A DNA stretch of 64,000 nt from Patella vulgata. Its lineage: Eukaryota; Mollusca; Gastropoda; Patellidae. Shown in pieces: positions 24,461 through 35,800 of the stretch. The notes beneath the pieces were generated by a model. The model saw only the letters and a list, made by a program, of their open reading frames with translations. It was not told where the DNA came from and made no database searches. Where the stretch lies: contig NC_065884.2 in NCBI RefSeq assembly GCF_932274485.2, positions 26,521,622 to 26,585,621 on the forward strand, read 5' to 3'. Position 1 is the first letter of the stretch. Every line of letters begins with the position of its first letter. The position numbers and the translations under genes were made by a program.

Positions 24461-26077
24461 CTTAGCCCCTGTCTGCAAGGCATACCCCGATGCATTTGTA
24501 AAATCAAATGGAAGGAATTTCGATATGACAAAAAACTTAGTGCAATCGCCCAGGTTTATTGTTATAATCAATCAATTTGAAGAGATTCTGGTAATCTTCA
24601 AGATTGGCAAGATAAGCTGCCAAAGTTAAGTTGATGAGACGACATTATCATGATAGAAACACAGGGAGACTAGTCATAGTCACTACATAAGATGTCAACA
24701 AGTTGATGGGAAAAGAACAAGCATACCAAAGTTTAAAGTATATAGCGACTGAATGAATAGGACCAGGGTACAGGTAGGTTTGTGTCTAAATAGTTTCCAG
24801 GGTCAAACTTGATAAGATTACAATGTGTAAGAAAGCGGTGAGAATACGGTACGGTATTATACCTGTCAGATACAGATTTTAACTCAATATAATCCTAACT
24901 AGACCCTTTAACACCATAACAATACGTCTCTTCTAGTCTTCTATACCTACAAAATGTCGCATACAAATCTTAAATTATTGTCCTTTTATGTTTTTCTTTT
25001 TTCAGTCTTTGATTTAAGAACTGTAAATTACATAACTGGGTTTTTGTCTAAATCTAAAGCTTGGAATAAATATATAATTGTATGCAATTTAGAATCTACA
25101 TGTTTATAAGGTGATTGTATTCAGGTTTTGTTACGATCTTTTATTTCACAATAATAACAATCTTCAACGTCTAACCAGGGTCGGATTAAGCCCTGTGTAA
25201 ATATCACTGGGGCCTTTGCATCAACAGTGAAAAGGGGGCTATTTCAGGCCATTGTCCGCGACATTCAAACAAATGCAATTTATGTGACAATATAACATCT
25301 CTGGTCACATATTTGGGTATTATCGGAAAGGGTTCCAGTTCAGTTGTTAGGATAAGGTTCTTGTTTTGTAAATTTAGATACAAAATTTTAATAAAATATT
25401 CTCATAAGAACAGTCTCGTGCGCAACACTTTAAAAAGCCAACAGTGTGTGATTGTGTTGGTAGGGGGTGGGGATGGATGGTTGGACATGATGTCCTAAGC
25501 CGACGATATAAGATAACACAGGAGCCAATGGACACTAGCAGATTTTTTTAATTCTTTTCAAGGCTTGGCACCAGAAAGCTCCACAGCTCTTGGTTTATTT
25601 GATATTTGGAAATTTAATGGAAGTTTTCTTCCAGTTATTACATCCAGGTATCACCTGAAATGGATTCCTATATTTTACAAAGAAGCCAAAGACCTTTATA
25701 TTGACCGGCAAAATGTTATATCGACCTACTTTATTGACCCGTGGTATGTTGTCTATTGACCTCTATAATATAATATTGACGTAGAGATTAGTCTGTTCGC
25801 CTCCCATCGACTATATATCTGTCTATATAATCTGTGATATAGTAAGTAAATTATTACTGTGGCGGTTAGAGTTGTTAACACCCAGTCACTAACAGTTGAC
25901 AATATTGACAAACCAGTACAAGTCAAATGTTAACAAAAATCACACAGGATTCTTATTCTCATAATGTACTACTAGTCTGTATTTTAGACTGTGGGTCATG
26001 CTAATGTTGTGTCTCATATGTCTTTAGTAATCTTTTCCATTTTGGTTTGAGTCTATCAGCTGCGGGAGTACAATGTG

Positions 26078-26100
26078 TATATATATATATATATATATAT
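26078..26100. repeat. (TA)n microsatellite
   Basis: About eleven uninterrupted TA units after CAATGTG. Confidence 0.9.
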
Positions 26101-26445
26101 GTTCCCCTCAATTTGACTGGAGATCTCCGTTGGAGTAAAAAAAAAACCCCACTTATGTGGATACTCTGAATCGTGGGAGGAAAGGTGAAATTCAAGATGG
26201 CCGCCATCCCACCATCTGGCGTCAAAGAATAAAGCACACGACCGCTACACTTTTCTCATAAAAAGTGTTGTTTTACAATTTTTTTATGTAGCTGAACAGC
26301 CCCCCGCCCCTGATAATTTGGGAGAGACAAAAGTTATAACGTTCTGACGTGAGGCTCGGGTAGTTTTGACACACTTACATCCCCTTCTACTCGTTGCCAC
26401 TGGCAACCTTTGATAAAACTGTCCTGTTTAATTGCAATACATGCC

Positions 26446-26513
26446 TAAAAGTATCCGTGTATCAGAGCTGTACAGAAAGAGTACTATTCATTTCTGATAC
26501 ACGGATACTTTTA
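26446..26513. repeat. Perfect hairpin, 21-bp arms
   Basis: TAAAAGTATCCGTGTATCAG plus one base (26446-26466) is repeated exactly, reversed and complemented, at 26493-26513, with a 26-nt loop. Confidence 0.93.
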
Positions 26514-27319
26514 TACCGTTTGAAATACCTATCAAGCAATAAGTAGCGGACGTTTAGTCCTACCCAGATCGCAATTGATAACGACGGCTCTATGCAATGT
26601 ACATGAAACAACTAGTCAAATTCATAGTAACAAAACAAAATGGGGGGAAGTACATGGCAGTTAAAAAACATATACAATGACATTAAATTAACATAACAAC
26701 ATATTACAAAAATCAATTATTATACATACCAATTGGCATCTATTTCATAATTTGGTTTGATTTATATTAATATGCAAAATATATAAATTAGAATATTGAA
26801 TAATTATTTTAATTAATTGTAATGATAGAAGGCGGAGTTCTCTTGCTGGACACTTCACAGGCATTGAAAATAAGCAGGATGAAAAAAAAACGCCTAGAAA
26901 GTCATAAACTTTATTACAAATAAATTTCAACGGAAGAACAATCCGCCGATGCATACTTTCACCAGGAATGACCCACGTTTCGCATTTCCTTTACACTACA
27001 TTTAATAATATCGCAGTCCTCTACGCCATAGACAAGTTGTTCTGGCGATGCGGTCTAAACAAACACGTGATTGTTTTACGCTTAGAGTATCATAGCAAGA
27101 CGCACGTGTAAATACTACTCAGGACGTCTCTCCACTGCGAAATCATTCTACCATGAAATGTAACGTGAGGCTCAGAAAGGGATAAATAATGAAAGAACAG
27201 AAAGTATTTGTCACTTTTCGGTTGAAACGACTCGATAATAAATACTATTTTTCACATTTTGCTTCACAATACTCGATAGAAATGTGATGTAAGTAACTTA
27301 TTAGCACCTTTCCTCGGTG

Positions 27320-27402
27320 TATCGGTGAATATCAGGACAGTTTTGGTCGGGAGCCGCCTCGGCTGGGCCCCTCGACCAAAACTGTCCTGATATTCACCGA
27401 TA
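27320..27402. repeat. Perfect hairpin, 30-bp arms
   Basis: The arm 27320-27349 (starts TATCGGTGAATATCAGGACA) is matched with no mismatch by 27373-27402 in reverse complement. The 23-nt loop is GC-rich and itself partly self-complementary (GCCGCCTCGGC). Confidence 0.97.
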
Positions 27403-27785
27403 GTGGCGCAATTCGTCATAATACAAAGTTAAGGATCTGTTCCGTTCTAGCATGACAACTAATCGCGTATCTATATGACGGAAATATGACTTTTCAATCT
27501 TACAGAGATGAGTATCATTCATTGTTGACAAACGTACTGCACTACAATATCCGCTACTAAACTATGAATAAGTTAGCTGTATCCGTTTTTAAATGTGTTG
27601 AAAGGATATGTACTGAAGAGATAAGGTTACATCAGGAAGCCACAATTCACTTTACTATGGGCGGATTCCACTTTTATTACATCTTCTTTTCTTTTTAGGG
27701 GACTATTGAAATGCATACTTATAAATGTAGGTGTACACTTGGTATTTAATAAAGCGCTTTGAAACAGTATTTCAAATATTAAAGG

Positions 27786-28167
27786 GGCATTATGTAAGAT
27801 TTAGATAAAGAGCCGCACGTTCTCGCTATAATATTTCTAAAGTAGATAATGCAAAATGAGTATATTGAAAATTTACTTCAAATTACTTTGAGTGAAATTT
27901 TCGATGGTTGTAGTCTGGACAAGACGTGTGCATTGATCGTAACCATCATACTGTTCATTCGAGTCTTAGCCCGGCTTCTCCGATTTTAAATTAAATCATT
28001 ACATGGCCGAACTGTTCTAATCTACTTAAAATCGGAGCAATCCGATGGCGTATGGAGTTGATTATGGTCTTGTCATGTTAATAATTAATGTTTAATTAAT
28101 AATTTATATAACATTTAAGGCCCCAAAATAGACCTGCAATATGCAGATTCAGCTCTTACATAATGCC
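27786..28167. mobile_element. MITE with GGCATTATGTAAGA ends
   Basis: The left end is GGCATTATGTAAGAT and the right end, reversed, is GGCATTATGTAAGAG, about 382 bp apart. There is no coding content. Related copies or fragments lie at 41602-41909, 46808-46954, about 13858-13900 (end only), and reversed at about 49743-50000. The left boundary of the segmental duplication (28015/46808) lies inside this element. Confidence 0.75.
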
Positions 28168-28859
28168 TGTTTAAAAGACAATAGCTGTTTAGTTTTAGTT
28201 GGAGAAATATTCGCTCAAGGAAAACCTGAAGCGTAAATGGGAGTGAAACATGTAATTTAACTTCATGGCGAGCAGTGGTTGTTTATAACTTGTAAATTTA
28301 ATCGATTATTTTTTTCTGCCTGGACCAATGCTGCCCAATGACTTATTATCTCGTTTATTTAGTTCGGTGCTTCCCCACCTGTTTGACCAGTGGTCCCTCA
28401 TTCAATACTCGAAGACCATTCAACTGGAAAACGGCACTTCAGGCCCGTAGCTAGCCCAAAAATGTTTGGGGCGTGGGCAAGGGCTTCTGGGGGCGCAGAT
28501 GGGGCTTCTTGGGGCACCGATGTACCAGCACTTGACGGTTCACGGCGAACGGCACCGAGGAAATGCTCCCCCGCCCCCACCCCAGTAAATATTTGAAAAT
28601 AGGGTTTGCACCTGTGAAAATGACCCAAAAAATTTAATGTTAAGGCTGAATTTGGGATATTTGCGTGTTATGATCTTTTGATATAAACACTATAAAAATT
28701 TAAAGGAAGGAATACGACTTTAGCTACCTATAAAAATTTATGGAAAAATCGAAATGTTTGGAATCGGGTTGAATTTTGAAGATTATCACGCCGGGCGTGG
28801 GCTTGAATCAATCTCTTCCCCATCGTGAATTTGACCTGGAAAATGTCCTACAATCTGGT

Positions 28860-29300
28860 AGATTTCGTCGTGGGCGGCCCACCAATCTCGGCATTATGGG
28901 GGCGCCCCTCCGGGATGAGGCACCTCAGCAACCATGCCGTTTTGGGCTCCCCATTGATCAAGTCGTGAGTGCTCAACCAGCCTCACTCGGCATTATCCAT
29001 TATGTGCGACCCAACAATCATGTATTGTCATTATAAGGCACCCCATCAATCATCTCATTATGAGTGCCCCTTTGGGATAAAGCACCCCACAGATCACGCC
29101 GTTTTGGGCGGCCCATCAATCAATGTCGCTTGGTTTTATGAGTGCCTCACCATTTGGGGGCGCCTCATATATACCGACATGATTGACGAGGCGCCCATAA
29201 CACCAAGTGACAATGGTTGGGCGCCCCGCCAATCTCGTCGTGGGCGCCCAACTAATGTCACTCGCCTTTATGGGGCGCCCATACTGATATGGGCACGTTG
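28860..29300. repeat. GC-rich degenerate repeat array upstream of exon 1 (copy A)
   Basis: About a dozen imperfect units of roughly 25-40 bp, each with a GGGCGCCC-like core followed by CCATCAATCATGTCATTATG-like sequence, end to end in an otherwise AT-rich region. It ends about 580 bp before the first exon. Equivalent arrays lie at 47895-48240 and 50547-50900. The spurious ORFs across it are by-products of its low stop-codon content. Confidence 0.75.
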
Positions 29301-29882
29301 ATCGTTGGCTTCGTATTGCGTCCAATGGCAAGGGCGGCTTAGGCGTCTATTGGGGGATCCGATTTCATGCAAGGGAACTACCAGTCTTGCCTACCCCCCC
29401 CCCCCCACGCTAGCTACGAGCCTAGACTTGGCATAAGGCAACAGAAGTGACAGTCCATACGAAATCCCCCCCCCCCTTCCTTGATGAGCCATTCCTCCCC
29501 AATTCCCCTTGCCTCCCTAAAACTTTACGATCCCGCTCAGGGAAACACTGATCTCGTACAAATGTTTGAACAGAAACGATATTGCAACTGCAAAATTTAA
29601 CTTTCATTTATTTCTTGTTATTCCCACAAAGTACAACATATGAGATTCGCTATTTTTTATTACCAAGACAGCAGTACTATTGCATATTATATTATCTAGT
29701 TGATATTGGCAATGTCATTATGACTTTATTAATTTCAATTAATTTTGAAACCCGCCAATTTGACTCATCGTGTATCCGTGCAGTACAACAGAGGTCAAAG
29801 TTTAATATATATTAGAGAATACGATATTTGATATTAAATAGTTAATAAAGTCAGTATACATCCTGAATTATCATCTATCAAG

Positions 29883-32800
29883 ATGGCGAAAATTGGATTT
29901 ATATTTATTATCTCTCTTGTAATGGGCACAGTCTGCGGTAAGATTAAAAACATTTATTCCTATTTAACAGCCATTTTTACAACTTATGTTATTGAGATCA
30001 CATATAATTTTGAATGATCGGAATACAATTCGGTACGTATCCTATTCTAAAATATATGACAACATGACTTTTTCCCTTGATGGCTCTTATTTAACCCTAT
30101 GTATTCAATTGATACCCTATGTATTGATACCCTATGTATTCAATTGATACCCTGTGTTCATCAAAAAACACATGTGGTATATATGATAATAACTAGTGAA
30201 ATTTGCCCTATTTAACCCTTTCTATTCATTTGTTAATTAAAGTGCGCAGAAGCCACCATATATAATGGTATAAATCTACCAGGGGAATATTACTGTTAGG
30301 ATTCTTATTTAAACCCTTCTATTCAATTGATAATTAAAGTGCACAGAAACCACATGTGGTATAAATAACAATAACCAGGAGAATATCGGGAAGAAAATTA
30401 CCGTTATGATTCTTCTTTAACCCTTTTCTATTCATTAAAACTTTCATAATAAAAGTGCACCGAAGCGACATTTGGTGTGGTATAAATAATAATAATCAGG
30501 GGAATATTTAGTGTGGTGTATAGCCGGGGATTTTTTTTATCGCCAATTAACCCTTCCTATTAACCCTTAACAATTAAAGTTCGCCGAAACCACATCTAGT
30601 ATGTTATAATTTCTCTGACTGTTAGCTATAAATCCTGCGGTTGCTATAATATTCTGTCGTTGAAAGCAGTAATTTATTTCTAATCCGGAATACGCCACTT
30701 ACACTACACCAAAGCGGATATTTTTTACAAATTGACTGATAGGCCACAAATTTGATCCACCTTAATCATCCAAAAACTGGCGGGTGAAGATAATAGGGAT
30801 TATCCCTACCCTAAAACAATTTGACCAACCATTTAGGGATTATTTGTCAACTAGTTACCTCGGGAAATAGGACGAGCAACTTATAGAGACAGCTTTTTGA
30901 TCCAGGGGATATGCTAGAATGCACCACATCGCATCTGATCTTTCACCCCCCCCCCTCCCTCCAAAACCCCATAAAAATAAACAAACACCCCCAACACATG
31001 CAGTTCCAGTTTTCACTGAGGGTCCACCACATTCTTTTTAAAATGCCTTGCCATATCCCCCGTTTATTTTTTCTAGCAATGTAACCCCTTGTATATATAT
31101 ATATTTAATTGGATAAGAAAGAATTCTGGTCATGTTAGAGAACGTTTGTAGTCTGTTCAGAAATATATTTTGAATGTCTTGACCTTGACAGCAGGTACTT
31201 TTATGCAGACTGTAACACGTGATCCACACGAGGGTTGTTTCAATATGTATTAGTTTTTTTTGTTGAAATAGACCCAACAATTCTAATGTTATTTCCGTGG
31301 TGAGAATCAGACAGTTAAATAAAGTGTTTAAACTAAGTAGGTGTATGTGGATCCAAGGCACATAAAACAGACGTCAAATTTAAATTACAACACGATAAGC
31401 GCTTCAGTATCCCTTTCTATGATTAATCGTCCTATTGCATTGACTATAAATATTCATGGTGGAGCGAGAGAGAGAGCGACACAAACTATGTCATTTCGGG
31501 AATAACACATGGTTCAAGTTTATTTTAATAATTCGCTTGCGCGTAGGGGTCTTTAGCAGTGGGAGGAATCCGCAGGACCCGAAGAAAACCCACGAGGTTA
31601 GACAGTCGACCCTACTCCTTGTCACGTACAACCGGGGACATATTTTTGAACTATTAATTCTAACATAATGCATCTTAACAACGTGAGAAAGGTAAGCCCA
31701 TCAAAACTCAATAGATATTTATTTTGACCTGATGGCTGCCTTGCAAATTCCTTTAAAATGAACTGATGGGTTTGAGTAAACTCAATAGATATTTATTTTG
31801 CACTGATGACTGCCTTGCAAATTCCTTTAAAATGAACTGTTGGGTTTGAGAAAAAAATAAGTTTTGATTAAATTGAATTTTTTATTTTTATTTGTTGTCT
31901 TGGCAAAAATAAATTTTGATTTGATTTAATTAAATTTAATGCCTTAAATTGTTTTGTGATGTGTGTACAGTGTCTGATTTAGGCGGCCTCTGTCGCCAGC
32001 TTCTATTGCATGCACTTATAGTCTTAAACACCCTGCATCACCCTCAGCTTTACACAATTGTATTTTAAACACACTTCATATCCCTCTAGTCGTAATGATG
32101 GGGGTGCTGGGGGGGGGGGGGGCATGCGTGCGGGGAGTGAGGGGGGTGTAAGTAAAATAAAAAACCAACACTGTGTGTATATTTGTCTACAGTTAACCTT
32201 TTATATCCACAGATAGAAGAGCAAATATTGAAATATAATTAATAGTTAGGTTATTTCCACACCCTTTACTTAATTATCATCTCATTAAAATAACGCCAAA
32301 AGTATAATTATAGTTCTAATTGCCTAATCAGTTCTAAATAAATCAAACAAGTTTAAAAATTATTAAAAGGCATCAATACTGTGTCTGTCGTTGATATCTT
32401 AGGGATTGCATTATTCACACATTGCATTATTGCAAAGGTACGGTATAATGGTCTTTACGTTCAAATCTCTAAATTTTCATCTACAGAATAATCTTCGCTT
32501 AAAGTATCTCGAAAAATGGAATGAAATGAAATGGGGTTTAACGTCCCACTGTTCTGCTGCGACTGGGCTAATGAAGACAGCCATACGCCATACAGTGTGC
32601 TATGAGGGACAGCGGCGCTACGTGCACGCCAATGTGTAACCGGGACCTCGGTTTTCGTGCCATCCGAAAAACTAGACAGGTGTTTTTGTCAGGCCCTTCG
32701 TCCTACACCACTGACAAGGGGAAGCCACGACGGAAAATCCGATGAACTTTCTCAACCAACACCGGGTGCGAACCTGCGACCTCCAGGCTAGCAAGTCAGT

Positions 32801-35800
32801 CTTACCCACCGGGCTCCAGAAGTATCTCGAACGGTTTGGATATGTTTTTCAGCCGACTGTTACCATTTATTAGGATCGACATCTTTAGGGACAAAAGAAA
32901 CCCACAGATCTTTCTAAATGAAAATTAGATCGAATAGTTGTTCCATCAATAATTAGAGTAACGCACCAGATTATCCCAATTTAAAGTAACCATGCGTGGT
33001 TTGCATTTTTTCGAAATTAAAAAAAAAATGTCCCGGTTTGGATTCAATCGGATTTAAAAACTGACCCACCAATAGATTGACGGCAACTAAAGATAGCGAC
33101 GCTCTTGTTACATAGGGAGCAGCATGAACTGATAGATTTTTTTCGACTGATATTCCAATTGCTATTAAAGATTAAGCTGTCACAATATTCAAGTTTTGGG
33201 TTCTATGGCGCTAAAATCACGCATAATATAATATCCATTAAAACCATCGTCCTGTTTTTATTCCCATCACTAATGTACGCAATTCTTTTTCAGGTTACAG
33301 AAGTAATCAGAATTTTTCTCAACCAGAAGTGATAACAACTCCAAATTTCCCATTGCCCTATCCGTCTGACGCGAGTTTAAGTTGGGCGTGGTCTAAGCCG
33401 ACAGGAAGATGGGCGGTTTTGTTTGAAGAATTTGACATACATTGTATGGATACATTATACCTGAAAGACGACTCAGCGTAAGTTTATATTTTAAAACTGC
33501 TTGTTATTTGTGTCATGGATTAGTCGGGGTATGCTTACTCTTTATAATGTTAATAATAAAAGATGAGCTGTAACCAAAGACAAAGAGTGGACTTTCCTAA
33601 AGGAAATCGTCAAAATACTAACACCCAATTGTAATGGCCTAGTGATATCTTTTGGATTTTCTAGCGAGGTTACCTCGTGTTAGAGGTGCATGACGGAGTG
33701 TCTGCAATCAGGGGCGGAATAAGGGATCGACTGCTGTAGGCGGCACGTTCCGAACGGCCAAGTCACGGGGGTTCGAAGGACTTCTCAGAGAAAATTTTGA
33801 AATTTACATTGCCGGAGTGCGGATTTAGATACATACTGGAACCGATGAATTCGTTCCCCATATCTAGCCAAAAACAAATGAAATTGGGTTTAACATTCTG
33901 TTCTTCTACAAAAACTGGATATACGGACGGGCAATGTGCCAAGACGGAACATCGTTTCTGCCTACTCGTCTTTGAGATCCTGATGTTCAGCTTGGAAGTT
34001 CCTCGGAATTTTCCGGTTAGGTTTCCAGTTGTCAGTGGCGCGTATAGTCGTATGGATGGGACGTAAAACCGAGGCGTGCACGTGGAATTTGCCGTATCAC
34101 AGTTTATTAACAAAGTTGGTTTAGAAAAGTAAGACATTAACCCCATGGACATCTTGATAGTACTATAAGCATCTGACATTTCCGTGTGGCAAAGCATCTT
34201 AAACAGAATATGGGAAGCTTATTCAAACCGTACATTAAATTTTCACGGCTTTCCTGAACTCATTACTGATATGGATTTATAAGCATTTTTGGATTTAACG
34301 TCCTACTTTTCTACTTCGACTGGACTATTGAAGATCGGCATACGCCATTCAGTGTGCTACGAGGTCAATTTTGCACGGACAGTGGCACTACGGCATCTCT
34401 TGTATGAAATTTCAACTGTCAACGGTTCTTAGAGTTAAACGTCAATGTGTACACGGGACCTTCTCTTATATCTATTCCAGCTGCCACGGGATATTTTACG
34501 TCCATTTGTACACGAAAGACTGTACGTTGTCCCTTATTGCCAGGCCCTCTGGCGGTGGTTCAGTGGGTAAGGCGCTGACTCGCTAACAGGTCCGGGGTTA
34601 AATCCCGGTGTTGACCGAGAAAGTTCTCCATGATTTTCCAGTACAGTTTCCTCTTGTGCATGGCGGAGGACACAGGACGTCCAGTCGTTCGGATGATATA
34701 AAAAAAAGGGTTCCGTGTAACGGTTGGAATTCGATATAAGAATAGGCCGTAGCCCTCATAGCCCACTCACTACACTACATATATTTCATATATGGCCGTC
34801 GTCATTAGCCCAGTCGGTGCATATAAGTAGGGCGTTAATCCCAATTTCATTTCGTTTCTAGTACTTATTACAGGAACCATATAAGATACGGATATAACAA
34901 GTAGTAGATATAATCTTATTTACTCACTTGATATCCGAATAAGCCGTATCTCATATATTTCATAAGTAAAGTCCGTCCTTGTTAACGGGAAAGCGGCATC
35001 GTTAGGATTCCAAGCAGTTTCCGTGAACTTAATTCAAACGGTTCTGTTCATGGGCTTTGGTAAACCGTCCTGCAACACTGACAAGGGGTAGCCACGCCGG
35101 TACAAAATTTTTTCCGGCAACAACGGGATCGAACACAGGACATCCAGGTTAGGGAGCCAATGTCTTACTAACCGAACCACCGCGGCTCCTCAGTGATGTG
35201 CTATTTCCACTAGAGCGGGGAATAAAAAAATAAGAATAGGCCGTACGCTGCTGCCCGAGCAAACTTTTTCCCCGTAGCACACTGCATGATTCATGCTCGT
35301 CTTCATTGTCCCAGTTAGTAGAAAAGGGTAGACGTTAAACCAAATTTCATTTCTTTGACTAGACTACGGTTTTATATTTTGTTTGAAAATATAACTAAGT
35401 TGTTAAAAGGAAGAACTCGTATCAATTTTAAAAAACTTCTGGATGACATTTATGCTGTTTAACATTAAATCGTGCTAGCTTTCTATGAGATCTATAGATT
35501 ATTGAAAGGAAGAATAGCTTTAAATTCCACAACAAACATCTAATTTATTTTGTTTGTGCAGCTATGTATTTGTGGCAATTTTTGGATCAGGCACGTTACT
35601 CTCTTGTTGTTGTTGTTCTTCTTCTTTTTTGCCGGGCGACGCTCTTTCAAAAAAAAAAAAAAAAAAAAAAGCCCAAGGCTCAGCCAATTCACGTACGTTA
35701 TACGATCGACATGGAACTTGGCATGCTTGCTCCTTGGAAAATTGCGCTTTGATTTTTTATATAATGTCAGAATACCAAGACGAATGCGATTTGTCATAAT

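Larger units (their letters stand above)
14539..28014. other. Gene-poor interval with repeats
   Basis: The missing first exon(s) of chitin synthase should lie here on the minus strand. One weak candidate for an untranslated exon is the stretch ending on a GTAGGA donor at about 19636-19641, but no start codon could be tied to it. No other gene is supported. The interval contains the individual repeats listed below. Stretches such as 14600-15700, 17040-18290, 18550-20630 and 24470-26070 show nothing recognisable apart from homopolymer tracts. Confidence 0.6.

Noticed and set aside
28860-29300. CRISPR-like impression from the repeated units
   Set aside because: Units are imperfect, spacers are not unique sequence of constant length, and the DNA is eukaryotic.
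28390-29331. Several ORFs on both strands in the GC-rich array (also at 47970 and 50622)
   Set aside because: They follow the array's period and low stop content; the frames are not shared between copy A and copy B units beyond what the DNA identity gives.
33763-34197. 144-codon minus-strand ORF, repeated at 57193-57627
   Set aside because: Overlaps a SINE A-like region, is not conserved as a domain, and is duplicated only because the whole segment is.
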